Below, one piece after another: positions 25,468-32,820 of a DNA stretch of 64,000 nucleotides. The notes under the pieces were generated by a model, which was given only the letters and a program-made list of their open reading frames with translations, had not been told where the DNA came from and ran no database searches. The stretch covers positions 3,656,001 through 3,720,000 of the forward strand of contig NZ_CP102931.1 in NCBI RefSeq assembly GCF_024734665.1. Reading direction: 5' to 3'. Position 1 is the first letter of the stretch, and every line of letters begins with the position of its first letter. The DNA is from Variovorax paradoxus (GTDB taxonomy: Bacteria > Pseudomonadota > Gammaproteobacteria > Burkholderiales > Burkholderiaceae_C). The position numbers were made by a program, and so were the translations under genes.

Positions 25468-26304
25468 CTAGAGCTTTTCGGTCTCGCCGGTCTTCGGCTG
25501 CCACTTCATGAGGCGCTTTTCAATGAGCCCCACGATGCCGTCGAGCGCCAGCGCAAAGGCCGTGAGCACCACGATGCCGGCGAACACCGTGTTGACGTCG
25601 AATGTGCCCTCAGCCTGCAGGATCAGGTAACCCACGCCACGCGCCGAGCCCAGGTACTCGCCCACCACCGCACCCACGAAGGCCAGGCCGACCGAAGTGT
25701 GCAGGCTGGAAAACACCCAGCTGGTCGCACTCGGCAGGTACACCGTGCGCAGCAGCTGCCGCTGGTTGGCGCCCAGCATCTTCGCGTTGGCCAGCACCAC
25801 CGGGCTCACCTCGCGCACGCCCTGGTAGACGTTGAAGAACACGATGAAGAACACCAGCGTGACCGCCAGCGCCACCTTGCTCCAGATACCCAGTCCGAAC
25901 CACAGCGCGAAGATGGGCGCGAGGATCACGCGCGGCATCGAATTGGCGGCCTTGATGTAGGGGTCGAGAATCAGGCTCGCCGTGGGCGCGAGCGCCAGCC
26001 ACAGCCCGCAGGCCAGGCCCAGCACTGTGCCGATGACGAAGGCCAGCACCGTCTCCAGCAGCGTGGTGCCCAGGTGCTGGTAGATGTCGGCGTTGCCTTT
26101 CAGCCCGTCGGGAAAGAGCGCATTGGCCGGCAGTTCAAACGGCAGGAACCAGCTCCAGATGCGGCCCGCCACCTGGATCGGCTCGCCGAGGAAGAAGGCG
26201 AACTGCTGGTTGCGCGAGGCGATGTGCCACGCCGCCAGAATCACCACCAGCAGCGCCAGTTGCCAGAAGCGCGCATTGCGTTCATTGAGTCCGAGGCGCG
26301 GCAT
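25468..26304 (-). CDS. NitT/TauT-type ABC transporter permease
   Basis: 278-residue inner-membrane permease with about six TMs. The EAA-like loop AKMLGANQRQLLRTVYLPSA (about 180-199) contacts the ATPase. The ATG at 26304 shares one base with the ATPase stop (TGATG), so the two are coupled. Related to SsuC, TauC and ThiX permeases that import sulphonates, nitrate-like ions or pyrimidine precursors; the substrate cannot be fixed from sequence. Last gene of the three-gene importer. Confidence 0.88.
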   Translation of the reverse strand: MPRLGLNERNARFWQLALLVVILAAWHIASRNQQFAFFLGEPIQVAGRIWSWFLPFELPANALFPDGLKGNADIYQHLGTTLLETVLAFVIGTVLGLACGLWLALAPTASLILDPYIKAANSMPRVILAPIFALWFGLGIWSKVALAVTLVFFIVFFNVYQGVREVSPVVLANAKMLGANQRQLLRTVYLPSATSWVFSSLHTSVGLAFVGAVVGEYLGSARGVGYLILQAEGTFDVNTVFAGIVVLTAFALALDGIVGLIEKRLMKWQPKTGETEKL

Positions 26305-27119
26305 CACGCAGCCTTCCTCAGCTGCTGCGCATAGCCCTTGAGCACCTCGTCGCGCAGCACCTCCCAGATCTGGGTGTGCAGCTCGACGAAGCGCGGCTGC
26401 GTGCGCACCTCGGCCACGTCGCGCGGCCTTGCAAGGTCGATGGCGAACTCGCCGATGGGGTGCGTCGCCGGGCCTGCCGACAGCACCACCACGCGGTCGC
26501 TCATGGCAATGGCCTCGTCGAGGTCGTGCGTAATGAACAGCACGGCCTTCTTCTTTGCGCTCCAGAGGTCGAGCACCTCGTTCTCCATCAACTGGCGCGT
26601 CTGGACGTCGAGCGCGCTGAAGGGTTCGTCCATGAGGATGATGTCGGGGTCGAGCACCAGCGTCTGCGCCAGCGCCACGCGCTTGCGCATGCCGCCGGAA
26701 AGCTGGTGCGGATATCGGTCGCCGAAGCCCGTGAGGCCCACGCGCGAGAGCCAGGCCTCGGCCTGCCTGCGTGCCTCGGCATCGGGCACGCCGCGGTATT
26801 GCAAACCCACCATCACGTTGTCGACGGCGCTGCGCCAGGGCATCAGCGCTTCGGTCTGGAACATGTAGCCGGCGCGCGTGTTGATGCCCTCGAGCGTCTG
26901 GCCGAAGACCTTCACGGTGCCCGAAGAGGGTTCGAGCAGGCCCGCGCCCACGTTCAGCAGCGTCGACTTGCCGCAGCCCGTGGGGCCCACCACCGAGACG
27001 AACTCCCCTGCCCTGATGCGCAACGTGGTGTCGGCCACGGCCGTATAGCGTTGGCCCGGATCGTCCTTCGAATGGAAGGTGCAACTGATGGAGAGAAGTT
27101 CGAGTGCGTAGTCGGACAT
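26304..27119 (-). CDS. NitT/TauT-type ABC transporter ATP-binding protein
   Basis: 271-residue ABC ATPase. Walker [13 protein letters not shown] (about 46-57), Q-loop in YMFQTEALMPWRS, signature LSGGMRKRVALAQ, Walker B DIILMDEPFSALD and the H-loop FITHDLDEAIA are all intact. Start MSDYALELLS (27119) is preferred over an in-frame upstream ATG because it begins the canonical fold and clears the terminator hairpin at 27125-27147. It pairs with the permease and with the upstream substrate-binding protein. Confidence 0.92.
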   Translation of the reverse strand: MSDYALELLSISCTFHSKDDPGQRYTAVADTTLRIRAGEFVSVVGPTGCGKSTLLNVGAGLLEPSSGTVKVFGQTLEGINTRAGYMFQTEALMPWRSAVDNVMVGLQYRGVPDAEARRQAEAWLSRVGLTGFGDRYPHQLSGGMRKRVALAQTLVLDPDIILMDEPFSALDVQTRQLMENEVLDLWSAKKKAVLFITHDLDEAIAMSDRVVVLSAGPATHPIGEFAIDLARPRDVAEVRTQPRFVELHTQIWEVLRDEVLKGYAQQLRKAA

Positions 27120-27124
27120 GGCGT

Positions 27125-27147
27125 AAAAAACCCGGCCTGAGCCGGGT
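27125..27147 (-). terminator. Intrinsic terminator between the binding-protein and ATPase genes
   Basis: On the minus strand, ACCCGGCTCAGGCCGGGT followed by six T. The stem is 7 bp with a 4-base loop. It lies between the stop of the substrate-binding protein (27166) and the ATPase start (27119), so it should attenuate transcription within the transporter operon and keep the binding protein in excess. Confidence 0.8.
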
Positions 27148-27165
27148 CGCGGGGACGCTCGAAAA

Positions 27166-28206
27166 TCAGGCTTTGAACCTGTCTTTCGCGCGCCTAGCAA
27201 AATCGTTGGTGTAGGTTTTCGCGAGGTCGATCTTGTCGGCCTTCACGGTGGTGTCGAAGCTCGCGATCGCGGTGAGCGCGGTCTTGGGGCCGTCGACCGG
27301 CACGAGGCCGTCGGTTGCGATCGATTCGCGCACCTTGTCGAACGACGCGAGGTACAGCGCGCGATCGCCGAGCAGATAAGTCTCGGGCACCGTCTTGATG
27401 ATGTCGCCGGGCCCCGCCGTCTGCAGCCACTTCAGGCCGTGCACGATGGCATTCGCCAGCGCCTGGCAGGTGTTGGGATTCTTCTGGATGAACTCGCTCG
27501 ACGCATACAGGCAGGCCGCCGGCATCGTGCCGCCGAACACCTGCAGCGTGCCCTTGAGCGTGCGCGTGTCGCTGATGATCTTCACGTCACCCTTCTGCTC
27601 CAGCATCGTCATCACCGGGTCGGTGTTGCTGATGGCGTCGATCTGGCCCGAGCGCAATGCGGTGAGCGCACCGGCCGCCACGCCCACGCCGATGAAGCTC
27701 ACGTCGCTGGCCTTGAGCCCGCCGCGCGAGAGCACGAGGTTGGCCACCATGTTGGTCGACGAGCCCGGCGCGGAGACGCCGATCTTCTTCCCCTTGAGAT
27801 CCTGGATGCCGGTGTAGCCGGCCATGTTCTTGGTCGACACGCCCACCGCAATCTGCGGTGCGCGTCCCTGCAGCACGAAGGCCTGGAAGAACTGGTTCTT
27901 GGCCTGCAGGTTGATGGTGTGTTCGTAAGCGCCCGAGCAGACATCGGCCGAACCGCCGACCACCGCCTGCAATGCACGTGCGCCGCCGGCGAAATCGGAA
28001 ATCTCCACATCGAGCCCTTCGGCCTTGAAGTAGCCGAGCTGCTCGGAGATGGTGAGCGGCAGGTAGTAGAACGCCGCCTTGCCGCCGACCGCGATGGAGA
28101 TCTTCGTCTTCTCCAGCTTCGCCTGCTGCGCAAAGACGCGCGGCAACGCGATGGTTGCAGCAGCAATGGCGGCAGTAGCTGAAATGAGAGTGCGGCGATG
28201 AAGCAT
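27166..28206 (-). CDS. ABC transporter substrate-binding protein (NMT1/SsuA-like)
   Basis: 346-residue periplasmic binding protein. The signal MLHRRTLISATAAIAAATIA contains a twin-arginine-like RRTLI, with cleavage after VFA near residue 27. The mature fold is of the NMT1/THI5-like and SsuA type: AAFYYLPLTISEQLGYFKAEGL, DFAGGARALQAVVGGSADV and APGSSTNMVANLVL. Start at 28206 chosen to begin the signal peptide. It is the first gene of the importer. No TPP-riboswitch motif was found in the 176-bp upstream region. Substrate unknown. Confidence 0.87.
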   Translation of the reverse strand: MLHRRTLISATAAIAAATIALPRVFAQQAKLEKTKISIAVGGKAAFYYLPLTISEQLGYFKAEGLDVEISDFAGGARALQAVVGGSADVCSGAYEHTINLQAKNQFFQAFVLQGRAPQIAVGVSTKNMAGYTGIQDLKGKKIGVSAPGSSTNMVANLVLSRGGLKASDVSFIGVGVAAGALTALRSGQIDAISNTDPVMTMLEQKGDVKIISDTRTLKGTLQVFGGTMPAACLYASSEFIQKNPNTCQALANAIVHGLKWLQTAGPGDIIKTVPETYLLGDRALYLASFDKVRESIATDGLVPVDGPKTALTAIASFDTTVKADKIDLAKTYTNDFARRAKDRFKA

Positions 28207-28382
28207 GAAACGTTGCCCGTTGGCTCTGTGACTCGTAAGAACTGAATCGAGCTTAGGGGCCGCACCACACGGCTGCATCGGGGTGATCCCGTGCGGGTTT
28301 TCACGTAAGCACGAAGGCCTCTCCGAGAAGCCTTCGCCAGGGCGTCATTGCGCCAGAAAAAGTCTCGCGATATCGATCCGTG

Positions 28383-28973
28383 CTACCTGCGATCCACCAG
28401 CGCATGAGCGATGGTGCCGAGGTCGACGTACTCGAGCTCGCTGCCAGCCGGCACGCCGCGCGCAAGGCGTGTCACGGTCAGGCCGTGCTGCTTCAGCGCT
28501 TCGCCGATCACATGCGCGGTGGCCTCGCCCTCGGCCGTAAAGTTCGTGGCGAGGATGACCTCGCTCACCGTGCCGTCGCGCGCCCGGTCGAAGAGCTTCT
28601 GCAGGCCGATGTCCTTCGGCCCGATGCCGTCGAGCGGACTCAGCTTGCCCATCAGCACGAAGTAATAGCCGCGGAACGCACCGGTGCGTTCGAGCGCGGC
28701 CTGGTCGGCCGGCGTCTCGACCACGCAGAGCTTGCTCGCATCGCGCCGCGTGTCGAGGCAGACGTTGCAGACCGGCGCCTCGGTAAAGGTGTTGCAGCGC
28801 TCGCAATGCCGCACGTGGCCCGCAGCCTGCTGCAACGCGCGCGCGAGCAACTGTGCGCCCTCGCGGTCGTGCTGCAGCAGATGGAATGCCATGCGCGAGG
28901 CCGACTTGACGCCGACACCGGGCAGGCGGCGCAGCGCATCGACCAAGGCGTCGAGCGAACTGGCGTCTGCCAT
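28383..28973 (-). CDS. recR: Recombination mediator protein RecR
   Basis: 196-residue component of RecFOR, which loads RecA at single-strand gaps. The helix-hairpin-helix region [17 protein letters not shown] (about 17-33), a four-cysteine zinc finger ([16 protein letters not shown], about 57-72) and the Toprim domain ([41 protein letters not shown]) are all present. Forms the conserved dnaX-ybaB-recR cluster on the minus strand, 17 bp after ybaB. Confidence 0.96.
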   Translation of the reverse strand: MADASSLDALVDALRRLPGVGVKSASRMAFHLLQHDREGAQLLARALQQAAGHVRHCERCNTFTEAPVCNVCLDTRRDASKLCVVETPADQAALERTGAFRGYYFVLMGKLSPLDGIGPKDIGLQKLFDRARDGTVSEVILATNFTAEGEATAHVIGEALKQHGLTVTRLARGVPAGSELEYVDLGTIAHALVDRR

Positions 28974-28990
28974 TTACTTCGGCCGCTCGC

Positions 28991-29323
28991 TCAGAACGGC
29001 AGCTTCATGCCGGGCGGGAGACCTGGCATGCCGGCCGTCAGCTTGCCCATCTTCTGCTCGCTGGTTTCCTCGGCCTTGCGCACGGCGGCGTTGAAGGCGG
29101 CAGCCACGAGGTCTTCGAGCATGTCCTTGTCGTCCGCCAGCAGGCTGGGGTCGATGGTGATGCGCTTGACGTCGTGCTTGCAGGTCATGACGACCTTGAC
29201 GAGACCGGCGCCGGATTCGCCTTCGACCTCGATGTGAGCCAGCTCTTCCTGGGCCTTCTTGAGGTTGTCCTGCATTGCCTGCGCCTGCTTCATGAGGCCG
29301 GCCAGTTGTCCTTTGTTGAACAT
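28991..29323 (-). CDS. ybaB: YbaB/EbfC family nucleoid-associated protein
   Basis: 110-residue DNA-binding protein that forms dimers with tweezer-like helical arms. The N-terminal helix ([30 protein letters not shown]) and the core ([23 protein letters not shown]) are typical; the Met/Pro/Gly-rich tail ([12 protein letters not shown]) is characteristic. Located between dnaX (53-bp gap) and recR, the standard order in proteobacteria. Confidence 0.95.
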   Translation of the reverse strand: MFNKGQLAGLMKQAQAMQDNLKKAQEELAHIEVEGESGAGLVKVVMTCKHDVKRITIDPSLLADDKDMLEDLVAAAFNAAVRKAEETSEQKMGKLTAGMPGLPPGMKLPF

Positions 29324-29376
29324 CGTTGGTCCTGTGTCTGGTTGGAAAGTGGGTGAAGGATAAGAGAGACGGAAGC

Positions 29377-31218
29377 TCAGGCTGGTTTCAGCGTGCCAGG
29401 GACGATCTTCGCATCGAAGTCGCGCATCAGCGCCTGCACTTCGGGGTCGCTGAGGATGGCCTCTTCGGCCACGCGCTGGCGCTCGTCGGCGGCCTGCTTG
29501 TTGCGGCGCGCGGGGCTGTCGACAACGCTGCCGATCTCGATGGCGAGCTTGACATCGTGGCCCAGGCTACCCAGCGCAGCCGTCAGCTTTTCGCGGCTGG
29601 ACGGCTGGTTGAGCGTTTCGCGCTCGATGCGCAGCAGCCACTGGTCGGTGTCGCGGCCCACCAGCTGCGACTGCAGCGCCAGTTCGCGCGCAAGGGCGGT
29701 GATGGCCTCGGCTGCGACCAGTTGGGAGACGGTGGCGTACCAGAAGTCGCCGTCTTCGCTGGTCGGAATGGGGGTGAAGGTGCTGCGCGGCTCGTCGGCG
29801 CGCGGCGTGTCGCGGGCACTGGGCGGAGGCTGCACGCGGATGGGCACGCCGACAACCCGGGCGGGTGCTTCGGCGGCAGCACCGGGGCGGGGTTCGGCCT
29901 GCCGGGGTTCGTCGACCACGGCGAGGCGATGGCCGGCGGGAACCGGGGCGGGCGCCGGCGCGGGTGTAGCAGGCGCGTCGACCGGAGGGCGAGCCACCGG
30001 CGCGGGGGCCGGAGCGGGTGGCACGGCGCGCGCCGGAGCTGCCGGCGCCACGGCCGCAGCTTCATTCAGAGTTTTTTTTTCCGTGGAGGCCGTCGAAGCA
30101 GCCGCGTTGGAAGGTTTGAAGGCCAATAGCCGCAAAAGCACCATGGTCAGCGCGGCGTACTCATCGGGGGCCAGGCCCAGTTCGCCGCGGCCATGCAGGC
30201 ACAGGCTGTAGAGCAGTTGCGTTTCGTCGGCCGGCATCAGCGCGGCAAGGCGCGCGGTGTCTGCCGCGTCGGGGTCGGTGGCGGAATCGGCCGACTCCGC
30301 GCGCGAGGGCACGGCCTGCAGCACGGCCATGGCCTGCAGCACCGCCGTCATTTCCTCGAGCGTGGAGGCGGCGGACATGCCGTCGACGCGCAGCGCCTCC
30401 GATGTCTCGACCACCGTCTTTCCGTCGCCCTGCGCCAGCGCCTCGATCAGGCGGAACACATGGCCGCGATCGACGCTGCCGAGCATCTGGCGCACGCCAG
30501 CCTCGACCAGTTCGCCGTTGCCGAAGGCGATGGCCTGGTCGGTGAGCGAGAGCGCATCGCGCATCGAGCCGCGCGCCGCGCGCGCCAGCAGGCGCAGCGC
30601 CTGCGGCTCGGCCGGAACGTTTTCAGTCTGCAGCACGCTGGTGAGGTGCTCGAGCACCGTCTCGGGCGCCATCGGCCGCAGGTTGAACTGCAGGCAGCGC
30701 GACAGCACCGTGACCGGCACCTTCTGCGGATCGGTCGTGGCCAGCACGAACTTGAGGTACTCGGGCGGCTCCTCGAGCGTCTTCAGCATCGCGTTGAACG
30801 CGGTGTTCGTGAGCATGTGCACTTCGTCGATCATGAAGACCTTGAAGCGCCCCTGCACCGGCTTGTAGACCGCCTGCTCGAGCAGCGACTGCACCTCGTC
30901 CACGCCGCGGTTCGAGGCCGCGTCGAGCTCGGTGTAGTCCACGAAGCGTCCCGAGTCGATGTCGCGGCAGGCCTGGCACACACCGCACGGCGTGGCCGTG
31001 ATGCCGCCCTGCCCGTCCGGCCCCTGGCAGTTCAGTGACTTCGCCAGAATCCGCGAGACCGTGGTCTTGCCGACACCCCGGGTGCCGGTGAAAAGATAGG
31101 CGTGATGCAGGCGCTGCGTGGTCAACGCGTTCTCGAGCGCCTGAACCACATGCCCCTGACCGACCATCTCACCGAAGGTTTTCGGACGGAACTTGCGAGC
31201 GAGCACGAGATAAGACAT
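29377..31218 (-). CDS. dnaX: DNA polymerase III subunits tau and gamma
   Basis: 613-residue clamp-loader ATPase. Start [15 protein letters not shown] (31218). Walker [17 protein letters not shown] (about 45-60), a zinc finger (Cys in SLNCQGPDG, then CGVCQAC), the DEVHML box (about 126-131) and the SRC arginine-finger motif are present. Residues from about 375 to 510 are an Ala/Pro linker, and the C-terminal part binds polymerase alpha. At codons 380-383 a run of nine A (30072-30080) is followed by stops in both other frames, so a 383- or 385-residue gamma form lacking the tau domains is predicted (see findings). First gene of the dnaX-ybaB-recR operon. Confidence 0.95.
   Translation of the reverse strand: MSYLVLARKFRPKTFGEMVGQGHVVQALENALTTQRLHHAYLFTGTRGVGKTTVSRILAKSLNCQGPDGQGGITATPCGVCQACRDIDSGRFVDYTELDAASNRGVDEVQSLLEQAVYKPVQGRFKVFMIDEVHMLTNTAFNAMLKTLEEPPEYLKFVLATTDPQKVPVTVLSRCLQFNLRPMAPETVLEHLTSVLQTENVPAEPQALRLLARAARGSMRDALSLTDQAIAFGNGELVEAGVRQMLGSVDRGHVFRLIEALAQGDGKTVVETSEALRVDGMSAASTLEEMTAVLQAMAVLQAVPSRAESADSATDPDAADTARLAALMPADETQLLYSLCLHGRGELGLAPDEYAALTMVLLRLLAFKPSNAAASTASTEKKTLNEAAAVAPAAPARAVPPAPAPAPVARPPVDAPATPAPAPAPVPAGHRLAVVDEPRQAEPRPGAAAEAPARVVGVPIRVQPPPSARDTPRADEPRSTFTPIPTSEDGDFWYATVSQLVAAEAITALARELALQSQLVGRDTDQWLLRIERETLNQPSSREKLTAALGSLGHDVKLAIEIGSVVDSPARRNKQAADERQRVAEEAILSDPEVQALMRDFDAKIVPGTLKPA
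30072..30080 (-). promoter_or_regulatory. A9 slippage/frameshift site in dnaX
   Basis: Nine consecutive A on the coding (minus) strand at codons E380-K381-K382-T383. Inserting one A gives K-K-N-S-E-stop; removing one gives K-K-L-stop. A bulged GC-rich hairpin (30038-30060, arms GCTGCGGC and GCCGGCAGC) begins 11 nt downstream. Comparable to the known dnaX slippage site of Thermus and the frameshift site of E. coli. Confidence 0.7.
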
Positions 31219-31304
31219 TGCGGGCATTCTAAAAGGCACGGCGCCGGCCCTCAGCCCTACCCCGCAATCAAAAAAGGCCTGCCTTTTCGTGGGACACCGA
31301 GGAA

Positions 31305-31360
31305 CCGGCTTCGCCGGGCCTCAGGTGTCGCCCCCAGCAGGGGGGAAGGAGAAGCGACAC
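31305..31360. repeat. Hairpin-rich REP-like element
   Basis: Three nested or adjacent inverted repeats lie within the 363-bp gene-free stretch between dnaX and the flavoprotein gene: CCGGC-TTC-GCCGG (31305-31317), CCCCC-AGCAG-GGGGG (31331-31345) and, enclosing the latter, GTGTCG ... CGACAC (31325-31330 and 31355-31360). From memory, similar segments are dispersed in Comamonadaceae genomes; only one copy was seen in this window. Confidence 0.45.
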
Positions 31361-31383
31361 GAAGTGCGCGCATCCTGGGGGGT

Positions 31384-31389
31384 TACAAT
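31384..31389 (+). promoter_or_regulatory. -10 element of the 4.5S RNA gene
   Basis: TACAAT, five of six bases of the consensus, ends 7 bp before the predicted 5' end of the RNA at 31397, the expected spacing. No good -35 is visible (the region is GC-rich and part of the REP-like element). Confidence 0.6.
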
Positions 31390-31396
31390 GCGTGCT

Positions 31397-31490
31397 GACG
31401 GGCCTCCCTGCATGGTGAAGTGGCCAACCGGGTCAGGTGGGGAACCAAGCAGCCCTAACTGCGTAGTCAGTGCCAGGGGTAAGGCTCGTC
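31397..31490 (+). ncRNA. ffs: Signal recognition particle RNA (4.5S RNA)
   Basis: About 94 nt. The conserved apical domain that binds Ffh is recognisable: GGTCAGGTGGGGAACCAAGC followed by AGCCC, matching the bacterial GGTCAGG-N-GGAA-N-AGCAGCC pattern. The ends pair (GACGGGCC at 31397-31404 with GGCTCGTC at 31483-31490), forming the long hairpin. A TACAAT box precedes it. Location upstream of and divergent to dnaX is typical in Burkholderiales. The exact ends could move by a few bases. Confidence 0.9.
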
Positions 31491-31504
31491 AACCTTTTCA
31501 GCGG

Positions 31505-31536
31505 CTTCGTTTCATTCCGTGCGAAATGAAACGAGG
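31505..31536 (+). terminator. Hairpin downstream of 4.5S RNA, possible terminator
   Basis: A 12-bp stem (CTTCGTTTCATT with AATGAAACGAGG, one G-T pair) with an 8-base loop, starting 14 nt after the RNA end. Only TTT follows the stem, so it may be a weak terminator or a processing signal. Confidence 0.5.
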
Positions 31537-31581
31537 TTTGCAAAAACTCTCAGCGACAGAAATTCCAACGGCGCGAGGCCT

Positions 31582-32820
31582 TCACAGGCCCAGCCGCTGG
31601 ATCGCACCGCGCGCAGCCGCCGCGCCACTGGCCATCGATGCAGTCAGCAAGTAGCCACCGGTCGGCGCTTCCCAATCGAGCATCTCCCCTGCCGCGAACA
31701 CGCCGGGCAGTGCGTTCGCCATCAACTGCGCATCCAGCGCGTCGAAGCGCACGCCGCCTGCCGTGCTGATCGCCTCGTCGATGGGGCGCGTCGCGACAAG
31801 CTTCAAGGGCACGGCCTTGATCGTGGCCGCCAGTTGCGCCGCGTCCTGCATCGCTTCGCGGCTCAATGCCTCGTGCAGCACGCCGGCCTTGATGCCTTCG
31901 AGCCCGAGCCGGCTCTTGAGGTGGCTGCTGAGCGAGCGAGCACCACGGGGATGCGTGACCGCGGCCAGCACCTGCTCGGCGTTGCGGTCGGGCAGCAGGT
32001 CCAGCAGCAGCGTCGCACTTCCTTTTGCAGCGATCTCGTCGCGCAGCAGCGCCGATGCCGCATAGATCAGGCTGCCCTCAATCCCCGTGGCCGTTGCAAC
32101 GAATTCGCCCTTGCGCGCAAAGTGCCGCCCCTGGCCGTCGGTAAAAGAAATCGCGACCGACTTGAAGGGCTGCCCCGCAAAACGGCTGGAGAAATGCTCG
32201 CTCCAGCCCGTGCCGTCGAAACCGGAGTTGGCGGGTAGCAGCGGCGCCACCTCCACGCCCTGCGCCTGCAGCCATGGCGCCCACGCGCCATCGGAGCCGA
32301 GGCGCGCCCAGCTTGCGCCGCCCAGCGCCAGTACCACGGCATCGGCCTTTGCAGTGACGTCGCCAGCGGGTGTCGAGAATCGCAACGCAGCCGCATCGAA
32401 CGGCCCATCGCCCACCCAACGATGCCGCATATGAAACTGCACACCCGCCGCACGCAGCCGATGCAGCCACGCACGCAGCAGCGGCGCGGCCTTCATGTCG
32501 GTCGGGAAAACGCGCCCCGAAGTGCCCACGAAGGTTTCGATTCCCAGGCCGTTCGCCCATTCGCGCACCTGCTGCGGCCCGAATTGCGCAAGCATCGGCT
32601 CCAGTTGCGCGCGGCGCTCGCCGAAGCGGCTCATGAACACATCGAAGGGCTCCGAGTGCGTGAGATTCAGCCCGCCGCGGCCGGCCAGCAAGAACTTGCG
32701 GCCCACCGAGGGCATCGCGTCATAGACATGTACTTGCGCACCGGAGGCGCTCAAGACTTCAGCTGCCATCAGGCCAGCAGGTCCGCCGCCGATGACGGCA
32801 ACGGTAGGGGAAACAGTCAT
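31582..32820 (-). CDS. FAD/NAD(P)-dependent flavoprotein, HI0933-like
   Basis: 412-residue flavoprotein of the HI0933/YhiN-related family. The FAD-binding Rossmann motif VAVIGGGPAGLMAAEVL is at residues 7-23, then GRKFLLAGRGGLNLTHSEP and a C-terminal ALPGVFAAGEMLDWEAPTGGYLLT box. Start MTVSPTVAVI (32820) chosen because it sits just before the Rossmann strand; the frame remains open far upstream. It overlaps the addA stop by four bases (ATGA) and so is the third gene of the addB-addA operon. The reaction is unknown for this family. Confidence 0.85.
   Translation of the reverse strand: MTVSPTVAVIGGGPAGLMAAEVLSASGAQVHVYDAMPSVGRKFLLAGRGGLNLTHSEPFDVFMSRFGERRAQLEPMLAQFGPQQVREWANGLGIETFVGTSGRVFPTDMKAAPLLRAWLHRLRAAGVQFHMRHRWVGDGPFDAAALRFSTPAGDVTAKADAVVLALGGASWARLGSDGAWAPWLQAQGVEVAPLLPANSGFDGTGWSEHFSSRFAGQPFKSVAISFTDGQGRHFARKGEFVATATGIEGSLIYAASALLRDEIAAKGSATLLLDLLPDRNAEQVLAAVTHPRGARSLSSHLKSRLGLEGIKAGVLHEALSREAMQDAAQLAATIKAVPLKLVATRPIDEAISTAGGVRFDALDAQLMANALPGVFAAGEMLDWEAPTGGYLLTASMASGAAAARGAIQRLGL

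Noticed and set aside
28312..28336. Hairpin CGAAGGC ... GCCTTCG between the binding-protein gene and recR
   Set aside because: No T-run on either strand, so not called a terminator; no known riboswitch core seen around it.
28207..28382. TPP riboswitch before the NMT1-like binding protein
   Set aside because: The conserved THI-box motifs were not found in the leader.
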